Shown here: piece after piece, positions 30,401-41,100 of the stretch | Layout: every line of letters begins with the position of its first letter | Numbering within the stretch: position 1 is the first letter of the stretch | NCBI GenBank assembly: GCA_030248295.1 | Contig: JASANH010000183.1 | Span: 62,001 to 126,000 of the forward strand | Direction: 5' to 3' | Length of the DNA: 64,000 nt | DNA from: Mesodorylaimus sp. YZB2_4 | Lineage: Eukaryota > Nematoda > Enoplea > Dorylaimida > Dorylaimidae | Made by a program: the position numbers and the translations under genes | The notes under the pieces: generated by a model | Databases searched by the model: none | Seen by the model: the letters and a program-made list of their open reading frames with translations, nothing else | What the model was told of the DNA's origin: nothing

Positions 30401-33400
30401 CTCACCAACCTGCTCTGTTTCCTCGCTGTCACTCTGTCAGTCCACTCTAAAGGACGCAGGGAGGAGAAAGCAGCAGAGCCTAAAGTGGGACTGAGTGCTA
30501 TTTTGAGAGAAAAAACGGGATTTTCTCATAATAGTATGCCCACCTTATCATTTTTCGGCAGATACAGAGCGTAAAATTTCAGTTGCCGATCCAGCGGTCG
30601 GATCGGATCGGGAACCGATCAACCCCTCGGATCGCTCCGGCCGAATCGGTCAATGCTGGCTCTGGGCCACAAAGACTCGTGATCAGTGCTCATACTGCAT
30701 GTATGAGCACTGATCACGAATTATGAGCTCAAATTTTGATGGCTTGCTCAAGAACCTATCAAAAATTTCATTGCAGAAACGCAGCTTTTTTAGCATCGCG
30801 TCTGGTAGAGACCTGATCATAACCGACCGTAAGCTTTACAGTACTTTCATCAGGATTATTACAAGGTTAGATGATGTGCGAGTAGACACAGGCAACTACC
30901 ACAAACTGCTATACCACTCTATGACCCGGCTCAATCAAAGAGCGGCGCAACAGAAAGAAGCGCAATTCGGGGTCGGCGAAATTAGAACATGGCGCAAACC
31001 AAAACAGCGCAAATAGGTCAGCGCTACTAGAAACGGCGCAATCAGGAACGGCTCAACTGGCCTACACCCCGCTGCCCACTGTCCTCTTGAAGGCGACAAG
31101 CAACATGGAATAGTGTGCTACGAAAATTCATCTGAAGATGTGTGCTGCACATGATTGATAGTTCTTCCTGCAGGTTCGAAGTGTTAATTTTTTTTTTAAG
31201 TAAATTGGGTTGGGCCCCGCGCCGCGCCAGTTCCCCCACAGGACTTCCAACCCGTTTTGCCTATAGCCAGCCAGCAGTCATTATATGATAAACGGGCCGT
31301 TAGGTGACCAGTTCTCACGGCAGCGTTCCTCTGCGTGTCTCCACTAGGAGCACCTCCACGCGAGGGCATCCTTGACAGGACACCGACTCCTTGGACGATG
31401 GCGGGTGGGCTTTGAACTCCGCCGGTGCTCGACAGCAAATACTACTCGTTTGGCTTCCGTCTCTCCACTCGGAGCACCTCTCGGGTCCCGGGTGAGTGCG
31501 GCCTGGCGTGCAAGGTCAGCGAGGGTTTTTGGTTCGCAAACATACCTCCATCGCCAGGGATCGAACCCGGGACGAGTCCAGCCACTCGCTCCCAAGAAAT
31601 ACGGAGAAACGAATGCCGAACCGCTGCAACACCACGGCCGCCGATGTGTCAGTTGGAGCTAAATCTCAAAGATCAGTTTGACCAGCTCGTTTTTCAACAG
31701 CTGCTCGCAAAATGTCTGGATCAAAAATAACCACACAGTGACACTTTTACTCACAAATGCACTGGATTCTGATCGATCAGTATTTGGTGGGGCCACCTTT
31801 CGCCTTAATCACAGCTTGCAATCGTCGTGGCATCGAATCGACGAGATTTATGATCTTTCGGCAGCTCAACCGCGTCCATGCAGTGGTCCAGGCAGCTTTT
31901 AACCCGTCCTTCGACTTGAACCGCCGATCGCCCGATTCTTGTTCGAGCTGGTGCCACAGATGATCAATAGGATTGAGGTCGGGGCTTTCGACTGGCCAGT
32001 CGAGCAACCGAACGCCATATTCGTCGAGCCATTGATTGGTCATTCTGGGGTATGCTCGGGGTCATTATCTTGTTGGAAGATGAAGTCGCCTGGCAAACAC
32101 AATTGATCGGCTGACTGGAAGAGGTTGTTGTCCAGGATGTGGTGGCAGTGTTCGGCATTCATTCGGTCATCGATTAATTCCAATCGCCCTTTGCCATTGC
32201 ACGCCATGCACCCCCAAACCATCACGTAACCACCACCAAATTTGACGGTCCCTCGAGGGCAGCTCAGCCTGTAAGCTTTACCTGGTTTTCTCCACACTTT
32301 GGTCGACCCACCTGATGAAACGGTTTTTGCAGCGGCAGACAGTTTTTGGTGAGACGAGCACGCCATTGGGCTAAGTATGGGGGGGGGGGGGGGGTAGGGT
32401 CGGTAAACCCCCCCCCCCCCCCCTGTTGGGCCGGCCAGGACATTGAAAGCCTTTCTCTCGAAACCCCCCTCAGGTCCATAAGTAAGAAAGAAAGGGAAGA
32501 AAGCAAAAGCGATCAAACTGTATCCGGGCTGGACGAAGTCCTAACCTGACTGACCAAGCCCTGGCCTTCAGGCACAGGCCAATTGTCCAGCCAAACCTAT
32601 AGTAACAGTCATACAACTCACTCACTCGACTGGACCCAAACCAAACCTTACCTGGCCTGACCTGTCTCACAAGCAATCAGATCAGGCTTGCTGTTGCCAC
32701 TGCACAGGAAAGCTAGCCTAGCCTGGCTGGGCTAGTTCCGCTTTTTTCTTCTCCTTCAGTACTAGTCAGAATATGTTCACAAGCTCCTCTCAAAGAAATC
32801 ACGTTTTTCGGGCAACGCGGGATCTGAATTTGGCTTCATGAAGATGGCGGCAGACAGTTTTTGGTGAGACGCCATTGGCCCGTTCGAGATCCCTCGCCAC
32901 CTGCACCGCTGATAATCTTCGACTGGCCTTGACTGTATTGATGATCATCCTATCGATCCTTGGGGTGGTCTTTCGCCCTCGCCCAGGCAGATCTTCGACG
33001 GTGTTGGCTATTCTGGCCTTCTTGACGATCTTGACAATCGTAAATCGGTTGAAGCCCGCTTTCTTGGCGGTTTGCCCATACGACTTGCCTCGATTTTTCA
33101 GATCGACCACCAATGACCGTTGTCCGACAGTGAGATAAGGTTTTGACGCCGCCATTTCGTATAGGAACAAAACACAACTCTGAATTTGTCGTGGCTGATG
33201 GCCCCCTATTTATAAGCCTCCGAAAGCCATAAAAAGCTAGTTAATCTGTCCGAGACAATCATAAAAGAAATAAATTTCTGGTTTGTGTGATTTTTTTGTC
33301 CTCTAGTTTTTCCAGGTTTCTTGCTTTGTAGTTAACGAATAAGATCACCTGATTGATGAAACCTGCCCAGAAATTCAGTTTTTGTCCGCCACGTAATAGG

Positions 33401-36400
33401 CTAGTGTGGCCATGGGTGTCCATCTGTAAAAGCAACAGGTGCTCACAGATGCCGAGCAGAGTCAACGTTTTGGACGGCGAGGTGTTGGGGCGGGATCAGG
33501 GTAACCCAAAACTGATAGTGTCGACTTGAACATGTGCTGAGTTCAGTGAGTGATTTAGGTTGGCAACCATATCAATGTTCAGAGCGGTACGTGGACGGCG
33601 ACGGATGCGGGCATCGGTGCGGGTGTGGATTCGTATTTCGAGTACCTGGTGAAAGGGGCAATAATGTTCGAGAAGCCAGAGCTGATGAGGCAGTTTCGAG
33701 GTGAGGTGGGAGATGGTGGGGAGGTGGCCATGAACGGTGTTGGTTTGGTTGCAGAGTATCAGCAAGCCATCAATACGCATGTCAAACAAGACGACTGGTT
33801 TGTTTGGGTATGTGGGCAGCCGGGTGGTGTGTTGGAGTGTCCTGATGCCCCTGGGAGTGAAAGAGGGGGAAGGAGTGGTTGTTAGGATTGGGCTGTGGGA
33901 GGCCCAGCAGGTTGTGTCCTCGGGAAGGGTATGGGATAACGGGTGTGCGTTGTTATATTGGCAGTCATTTGTTTCATGCGCAGGATAAATGTTGAACGAT
34001 TGTGTGTAATACAATTTGCTTGCCATAATATTCAGGTGACCATGACGAAAGGCCAAGTCACCTTGCCTGTCTTCCAATCGCTTGAAGCATTTTGGCCCGG
34101 CGTGCTGGTAAGTAAATTCACTGTGTTGCACGGGCGACCCTGAGAAGGGGGAGGAAGTGTGAGGCTAGGAAAGGGCTGGAGGCTGACTGACAAGAGAGAG
34201 TGAGAAGGAGAGATTTAGAAAGAATTCATTGGGGCTGGTTCGACTGGCCTTTGTAGACTCTCGTGGGCGATGTGGATTCGGCCATGCGTATAATGATGAA
34301 TTATTATCAAGTACTCAAGCAGTACGGTTTCACACCCGAATTTTACAACATTCCATCATCGGAGGCTGTGCATAAACGAAGTGGATATCCGTTGAGACCA
34401 GGTAGGCACTGTTGATCGTATCACTTCACCCAAAGATTATAAAAAATGTTCTTTTTATCGTGTAAAATCGAAAAAATATGAAGAAATGAAAGTGTTTTGG
34501 TGGGTCAGTAAGACGAGTTTGTTTGAATTTAGAGCTGGCGGAAAGTCTGATGTATTTATATCGAGCCACTGGCGATCCATTGTTGCTGCAAATTGGGGCC
34601 GAATTGATTGAAGCCATCGAACACAGCGCGAAGACATCGTGCGGATATGCGACGGTGAGCGGGAATGGGTTGGTTGGTGGGTGGTGGCCTGGAGGGCCAG
34701 TGACAGGAAGATTGCACTGAGAGTGAGCGGCACAGTCGGCAGAAATATTTTCTGAGGTTCATACGAGGCTGTAAAACGGGAAAATAGGAATTTGAGCCAA
34801 AACCAGGGAAAACTGGGAGGTTGAATTTAGGGGGTCCAAAGTTTGAATCACCCGCTTTTTTGAGTACCTGCTAATCGTGCTGCAAATCAGTAAAACAGTC
34901 GAAATTGGTTTATAGTGTCGAACCAGCGGGAAAAAAATCAGAGGGAAAAATCGAAATTTTGTCTGGAAAACCTCTGAAAATGTCAGGGAAATTTATTTTC
35001 CACCCTGACAGGGTTCCCAGCGCTCATTAAACTCGTAAATCTTATGAAAAACTCCTGAATTTCACAACCCACCATGAATTCTAAAGAAATCTCCTTATAT
35101 TTGCACAAATTCTGAGAATCTCATTAAATTTTGTCAGATTTTGGTCCATCGACAGGAACGTGAATCTACTTCATTCACTAGCCACTGATAAATTTCCGAA
35201 ATCCATCCATGAATTCACTGTTGGTCGCTCGTACTCGCCTTATTAGCTTCTTCTTGACGCAACGAAAACGCGTCTGTGGTCGACGTGTCTCAGTGCTTAT
35301 ACTGTACGTGTTCTCTGTGTAGCAAAATTCCTACGCTGTCATCGATGTGGGGTGGGTAGGACCCGTCGTGAATGTAGGTTGAATTACTTCTTGAATCACG
35401 CTCTAACAGACCAGTTTAACGAACAATCACAGCTCGGCAGTTCCCTGTCATACTCTATTCGAGACTAGCACTATAGAGTGATCAGGGCACATTTTGTTTG
35501 GGTCACAAACAGTCGCGAGAAGGTGATAAACGACTACGCGAGACCAGCAGTGAACTCATTGTCGCTCGTTCGAAATTTGCAGGTCTGAAGTGACCGCTAT
35601 TTTTTATGGCCTGTAGCAAATCTCACTATCAGGTCGATACCCCTGCAGAGGTTGCAGGCATGAATGAGCATCTCGAAATTTCTGGGGTCAGCTAAAGAAG
35701 ATTTTTGGTTTGACCACTCTGTTGCTTCAGGCCGCAACTTTAAACACACCAATCTTGGGAAAATATCATGAATTTTTGCTTAAAAAATCCAATGAATCTC
35801 CTGAAAACCTTATGAGAATCAGACCCTCTGACTTGCTGGGAACCCTGCCTGACGAAGCAAAGAACAGATCATCAGAACAATGGCAGAGACAAGGGCAGCG
35901 TGAGGTGTGAGGGCAGTGCAAGGGATCCTATGATCCCATCGCACTCTCGAGAAGCACTCCCTGGCGACCGTCCTCGAGACCCAATAATTGATGTTGCATT
36001 TTATCATGATTTACGACACTCGTATTCTAGCCTTAGTTCAGCGTCTGGATTTGATGGAATGCTTTTTTTACAACACACCCTGAGCCAGCAAATATAGAGC
36101 CAAAGGTTCTCTTTCCATGGATAGTTTTGAGTTCACTTTTTCTCTTTGCATTTAAAATCAGGCGAGCAAGGCGAGGAATCAGTCACCAATTAGCGAATTC
36201 CTCCCTTTTTTCAGTTCAATTATCCGCCAGATTTTCTCTTAACCAGTCCCGTTTTCTGTAGCACTAAAAACATTTCATCTGCGCAACATTCTGTCCCGAT
36301 CGGGTTCGAAATCCCGAACGAATGCTATCACATTCGAAATTTTGTGGGTAGTAATAATCAGTTGATGTTTCAGGTGCACGATGTGAAGGATCACATAATC

Positions 36401-37486
36401 GAGGATCGTATGGAATCGTTTTTCCTCTCCGAAACGACCAAATATCTGTACCTGCTGTTCGATCCGACCAATTTCGTGCACAATCCAGGCACGCGTGGCG
36501 AGATCGTGCAGACACCGAATGGGCAGTGCATCGTGAATTCGGGTGGATATGTATTCAATACGGAAGCACACATTCTCGACCCGGCCGCCGTGTATTGTTG
36601 CAGTGCACGAAGGCAAATGGACGTGAAAGTACTGGCTGAATTCGAGGATAATTTGGATTTGGTCAGTTTGTTTGGATTGGACGATGGTTTCGAGTCCATC
36701 GAGGCTGGCAATGGATTGCATGAAGAAATGTTCAAAAAAGACGCCGACGAAGCGATGAAAACGGCGATAGAAAACGAGAAGAGAAGAGGGGCTGCCATGG
36801 CGGATGTGGAGTACGAGGTGGAGGGCGAAGGAGAGAGGAGAAGGTTGGACGATGACGAGAGGCCGATATCGAGTCCGAGTAGCACGGTGGAGGCCAGTGG
36901 GGGTGTGCAAGGGCGGAATAGAATGCCGAATTTGGACCCGACTGATGACGAGAGTTTGTTAAAGAAGATCGACGAAATCACGGATCAATGGGCCGATGTA
37001 CTGAGAATGGTTGATCACGTGGATTCCACGAGACAGTCGAATCGGGATGGCGAATGCAAGGGGAGCAAGGACGATGATGGTGTGTGTAGAGTTGTGGATC
37101 GTGTCACCACCAGCGCCCCGTTCAACGCCATGCTCAAACACATGTATGGCCAGCGTGCGGTGGGGACAGAGCAGTGTAAAGTCAACGAGGAAGCGAGGGA
37201 GTGTAAAGAGACGAGAGAGGAACCGAAGGAAGTCGAGGCAAGTGATGTCAAGGAAGAGGAGCAGGCGGATGAGGATTACTTGACTAGTCACCCCGACTAT
37301 GACGCTCTGTCACGGGCCAGTGAAGAGGAGGAGAGGGCGGCCAGTGCGGGAACATTGACTAAAATCGATCCGCTACGATTTAATTATACGGAATTGATTG
37401 ATTGGCAGAATAGTTTGATGTCGTGCCCGCTCTTGCCATTTGCATTCCGAATGACAGCCTTGGGCGAAGTTATGCCGGCGAGATAA
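24467..37486 (+). CDS. EDEM2: EDEM2-like ER degradation-enhancing mannosidase-family protein, with long acidic C-terminus
   Basis: Eleven exons: 24467-24570, 24741-24851, 25265-25410, 26105-26230, 28948-29159, 33559-33700, 33755-33807, 34036-34107, 34257-34401, 34533-34654, 36374-37486. They give 781 residues. EDEM2 acts in the ER lumen at the first mannose-trimming step that marks misfolded glycoproteins for degradation. It begins with a signal-peptide-like segment (hydrophobic LLLLMIL, about residues 10-17). A GH47 domain (about 30-480) follows, with [116 protein letters not shown] and [10 protein letters not shown]. Vertebrate EDEM2 has roughly 100 residues after the last motif; here there are about 300, rich in Glu/Asp/Lys. 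No KDEL-type signal is present. Introns 4 and 5 are long and transposon-filled. Confidence 0.95.
26275..26400. repeat. Short tandem and dispersed repeat in EDEM2 intron 4
   Basis: It contains aaaccaccccctg twice, then gatctgaccccgttcccacacacgaagtcagcgatg. The latter recurs at about 41618-41656 in OGA intron 7. Confidence 0.5.
26650..27972. repeat. 30-bp minisatellite, split by an inserted element
   Basis: Monomers of about 30 bp alternate between gatgcgcaatcactgaattttgccattttt and ggctcgaaatcactaaatttcgctgtttt. They occupy 26650-26863 and 27846-27972 in the same orientation, with a 982-bp element between. Both halves lie in EDEM2 intron 4. Confidence 0.75.
26864..27845. mobile_element. 982-bp DNA transposon with inverted ends inserted in a minisatellite
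   Basis: The left end CCATCCATAAAAGACGTCC is complementary, with one mismatch, to the right end GGACGTCCTTTATGGATGG (27834-27842). Trinucleotide CAA flanks it at 26861-26863 and 27846-27848, consistent with a 3-bp duplication. It contains a C run at about 26982-26997 and a partial GCCTGGTAGGC-family fragment at 27395-27500. No transposase is seen. Confidence 0.7.
27849..28947. other. Rest of EDEM2 intron 4
   Basis: After the minisatellite, the intron holds a G run at about 28434-28446 and no recognisable gene. Confidence 0.5.
29243..29312 (-). mobile_element. Short tRNA-derived SINE (family B)
   Basis: In EDEM2 intron 5. The reverse strand reads AGCGGGTCAAGGCGTCTGCC, TCTTACAGTGGGTGCGCAC, then GAGGGTTCGACTCCCGCCCC. 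It matches the units at 13486 and 19778. Confidence 0.65.
29885..30006. repeat. Two adjacent perfect hairpins
   Basis: TGAAACGACCAGGATGA (29885-29901) pairs exactly with 29937-29953. Two bases later GGCACGATCCTTGCAC (29956-29971) pairs exactly with 29991-30006. The stems are 17 and 16 bp with loops of 35 and 19 bases. They lie in EDEM2 intron 5. Function unknown. Confidence 0.8.
30140..31061. mobile_element. Fold-back element with arrays of TTGCGCCG motifs at both ends
   Basis: At the left end (30140-30245) TTGCGCCG-like words recur about every 15-20 bp. At the right end (30945-31061) the complement CGGCGCAA recurs with similar spacing. Terminal CCAGTTG faces CAACTGG. An open frame at 30723-31016 (97 codons) lies inside without recognisable similarity. 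It sits in EDEM2 intron 5. Confidence 0.65.
30677..30719. repeat. Perfect 19-bp hairpin with 5-base loop
   Basis: TCGTGATCAGTGCTCATAC (30677-30695) is exactly complementary to 30701-30719 across the loop TGCAT. It lies inside the TTGCGCCG fold-back element. Confidence 0.85.
31196..31645 (-). mobile_element. tRNA-derived SINE (family A, copy 4)
   Basis: Minus orientation. It runs from the A-tail complement and 'gggttgggccccgcgcc' through 'gcacctccacgcgagggcatcc' to the box B complement gggatcgaacccgggacg and the head ccgctgcaacaccacggccgcc. It abuts the 3' end of Tc1/mariner copy 1. Confidence 0.82.
31655..33393 (-). mobile_element. Damaged Tc1/mariner element, copy 1
   Basis: In EDEM2 intron 5, reading leftward. 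The N-terminal transposase part (about 33155-32799) carries helix-turn-helix blocks [20 protein letters not shown] and [16 protein letters not shown] foreign insert follows (about 32365-32785). Then come [32 protein letters not shown], and after a frameshift [15 protein letters not shown] and [15 protein letters not shown], ending at 31777. The region containing the first catalytic Asp is deleted. The 5' terminus matches copy 2 (GTGGCGGACAAA, near 33393) but lacks about 110 bp just inside. The 3' end is cut off by a SINE. Confidence 0.88.
33808..36373. other. EDEM2 introns 7-10
   Basis: These are short introns between EDEM2 exons 8-10 plus the 1.7 kb intron 10 (34655-36373). Intron 10 holds the hAT-like element at 35009-35847. 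No other gene is seen. Confidence 0.5.
35009..35847. mobile_element. hAT-like non-autonomous element
   Basis: CAGGGTTCCCAGC (35009-35021) and GCTGGGAACCCTG (35835-35847) are exact inverted termini of a kind common in hAT elements. Subterminal gaatctc/cttatga words are also mirrored. An exact 8-bp target duplication is not evident, and no transposase is present. Confidence 0.6.
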
Positions 37487-38132
37487 GGCCTTTATCTAAT
37501 GCTATGCTGTGCAGTAAATGGGGGGTTCTTATGGTTTTCAGGTTGGCTGATGGTTTCTCTGGTTGTGAACATTGTGTTCATTTGGTTGCTTTCTCCTGTT
37601 TCTTGGTACAAGATATTACAGCTAGGAAAAAAATAGTTTATAACCATGTGGTCATCAGCCTGGTTGCTACTCTTCGCATTGTAAGCTGTCTGAATAATGT
37701 GCAAACCATCCCATTTTACACTATTTCTTAAACCTAATTTTACCGTTGGAGGTGTGTGATTTTCCAGCCGGCTGTCTGTGGAAAAGACTAAAAGTTATTT
37801 TTTCGGAAATTTCCTATTCATTGGTCTCGAGTCGTTTATATTGTAACTGGGTTTTTTCCGTTTCGAAGTTTCCTCTCGCTACAGCGGTGAACAGTGGTTC
37901 ATTTATCGGCGTCAAGAAAGCGATGCTGTTGGATTTTCTTTTGCTAATTTCTTGGTAGTTGGTTTGCTTTTTTTCTGTCAAGTTGGCGTCGACTGGCAGC
38001 ATATTTTCGAATTTCTTAGAGAAATTCGGCCCGTCGAAACGAAAGTTGGGACGGAAATCCAAATCCGGGTTTCGACGAAAAAGTGAAGAAAAGAAGGAGT
38101 CCAGGAGAAATCGATCGAACGGCTGGAAAACA
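37487..38132. other. Intergenic: EDEM2 to OGA
   Basis: 646 bp with the EDEM2 3' UTR and the OGA promoter/5' UTR. No repeat or extra gene is identified. Confidence 0.5.
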
Positions 38133-41100
38133 ATGGCGCATGATAATAATGAGCAAAAAGATAGTGCGGAATGGATTTGTGGGGTGGTGGAAGGTAAGAT
38201 GCGATTTTGGGTTGTGATTCTTTGAACTTTAAATTTCGTTGCTTTCTCACATTTGGTAAGAATACCAAATGTGGGGATTTTCCACACGCATAGAAAAACG
38301 CAGTATTTCTAGTTCCGGGTTAAGCGTTTATTTGCAAAGGCTGCAACACTTCATATTCGCAATTTGTGAAGTAGATTATCCTTTTTTTGAAGGGATACAT
38401 TATGTACGAGATACAATTTGCTCAAATGCACGATCTCGCTTTATTCACAGCTTTTTTGACGGTTTTTAGGCTTTTACGGGCGTCCATGGACACCGGAACA
38501 ACGAAAAGAGTTGTTCCGCCGCATGCAAAAAATGGGCATGAATACTTATGTTTACGCCCCGAAAGACGATTTGAAGCATCGTGCTTACTGGCGGGATGTT
38601 TACACAGTGGAGGAAGCGGGTAAGTGACGCAAAATGTTATGTCTTCATTCGTCCCTTCGCTGACGAGGGATTGACTGTATTTTCGTGTCTGACGTCACTG
38701 TTTGTCTTGTGCCGTAAGCTGATGGCATTTCATTATCGAGCGACTGATCAGATTGATAATCGATGTCATCGATTGATCGGCCGAGCGATTCTGAACGCTC
38801 GAGTTAATCTACTGTGTGCTCAAAATGATCGATTCTAAATCGATCGATCACATATTTTTAGATCACTTACAATCGTTGATTGAAGCGGCCAAGAAGCACG
38901 ATGTTGTGTTTTATTACGCGTTGTCGCCCGGTTTAGACATCGCTTACTCCATGTCCAAAGAAATCAATTTTTTAAAACAAAAACTTGACCAAGTAAGAGC
39001 ATTTTCAATGTGATTTTTCAAAATCAATAATTTTTTCATTTCAGGTGAAAAGTCTCGGTTGCGAAGCTTTCGCTTTACTTTTCGATGATATAGAGCCGGT
39101 AAGTACTTTTAAAAAACCAGAAAACTTGTGCATAAGCTTGAACTTTTTCAGACCATGTCGGATGCGGATAGACAAAAGTTTAGTTCATTCGCCCAAGCTC
39201 AAGTCAGTGTGACGAACGAAGTGTACGAGCATTTGGGTGAACCCAAACATTTCATGTTCTGTCCAACAGGTAGGTGCAGTTGGGTGTAGTTGAGTGCAGC
39301 GGCTCTCCTGTAGTTGAGTTGTGTGCTTTGGATTGAATCAGGGGAAATGCAATATTAGCACATGGCCAGTTTGATGCCGTAGCAATGGTAGGAAATACAA
39401 GCACCGAAAGCTTTTTCGCAGCGTAATTAGGCGGAAAATTGTTTTAAATTACCGTAGAAAATCAAAAATTTGATCGAGCGTCGGATTCTCCTGACAGGAG
39501 AAGAAAAGTCTGAGGAATCATGCTTGATGGTCCTTTCTTCTTGGTCTTATAGAGCTGATGGGTTTGAATTTTCTTATTTTAGTGTGCTAAACGTGGGATG
39601 GGCTAATAAGTCTTTTTGGCACAGTAAAATCAGTCAGTCGGCCAGCCCAGGTCCCTATGCTTTACTGTACCCAAAAAACTTGTTTGTCCACTTGGGAGGC
39701 GCAGCATATTGGTCTTGGCCGTGGCCCTCGACCTATGGCTTGCGTAATTTAGCGAAAGCGTTTCGCTGAACAGCTAATCCCAGAATGCTTGGGACTAGAA
39801 ACCCACCCTCGTCCGTCCAATTGCATGATCCCAGGTCTGAGGTGTCAGGGAGAGCGGGGGGGATTGTGGCATGGTTTAATCTTTATGTGCTCTGCAGAGC
39901 CAGTGAGGTAATATTGTTGGTGATTTCTAGTCTCTGTTTACGGGTGATAGGATAGATAGGTTATCAATGTTGATCGATCCGTGATGAAACAGGTCGCGTC
40001 CAGGGAATATTGTCATTTATCGAAGTGGTGATAGCGTGTTAAAAGTATTGATTGGGTGATGACCGCTTATGGTCCGAGGGAAGTCGAGATAGGAGCAGGT
40101 ACTTGTATCTTAGGCGGGCTATGACATAGAACAGAAACATGAAAATGTTACGTGATTCAGACAATACATTTTTTGCGGTTTCAGAATATTGCGAGTCGCG
40201 AGCCGTACCATCGCTGGAAACGTCAGACTATTTGCGTTATATTGGACAGAAATTGGCGAGAAGTATAAATGTTTTATGGACAGGTATGGTGTAATATTGC
40301 GTTTCATAGTTGGATAGAAAGAGGCGAGGGTTCGAATCCCAGTCCTGGATTAAGTTTTTATGCATAGGTTTCTTTTTGTAATTATGGATTATGCAAATGA
40401 GGAAAAAATTTTTTACGTCGAATGGCGGTAAAAACGTGGGCGCATTGCAAGGTGGTTTGTATTTTGGGATGAGGACGGAGAGAAATGAACCATGGGATCT
40501 GTCTGTAGCAACAGATTCAAGAGTCTGATTAGTCAATGATCGAATTTTGTGGGTTAACGAAGGAAATACCCAAGGCGTCACCTGGGAAATTGCCCTTTCG
40601 TGTACATGGCCATTCGTAGCCAATCATGTGACGCTAGCTGTGGACTGGAACTCATTTGGCGTCTCAGTTGGCAGCTGTCTCGTAGGCAGGGAGTTGGGTT
40701 TTGGCTTCTGAAGTTTGGGTTAGAATTTTTAGTGAGATACCGGCAGACTGCGAAGAAATCGAATTTAAGTTTGCTTCGTATTTTTCAGGACCGCGAGTTA
40801 TTTCTCGCTTGCTCACATCGGAGCACTTGACTCGAGTTTCGAGTATTCTTCGTCGCAAGCCGTTGATTTGGGACAATCTGCACGCCAATGACTACGATAA
40901 TAAGCGTATATTCTTGGGTCCATATTCGGGACGACCGGTTGTGATTAAACGGAATTTGGCGGGCGTGGTGACGAATCCGAATTGCGAGTTCGAAGCCAAT
41001 TATGTGGCCATGCATACATTGGCCTACTGGGGACGATGTCAATCGGATGCCGAGTTGGTCGCTGGTGAGTGAGTGGTGGGACGGGACCAGACATTGCAGG

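Noticed and set aside
30723-31016. 97-codon frame inside the TTGCGCCG fold-back element
   Set aside because: Starts right after a hairpin and runs into the repeat array; no similarity recognised. Kept only as a note under the element.
36275-37291. Minus-strand frames of up to 211 codons opposite the EDEM2 tail
   Set aside because: Shadows of the plus-strand exon, which continues directly from conserved GH47 motifs in the same frame.
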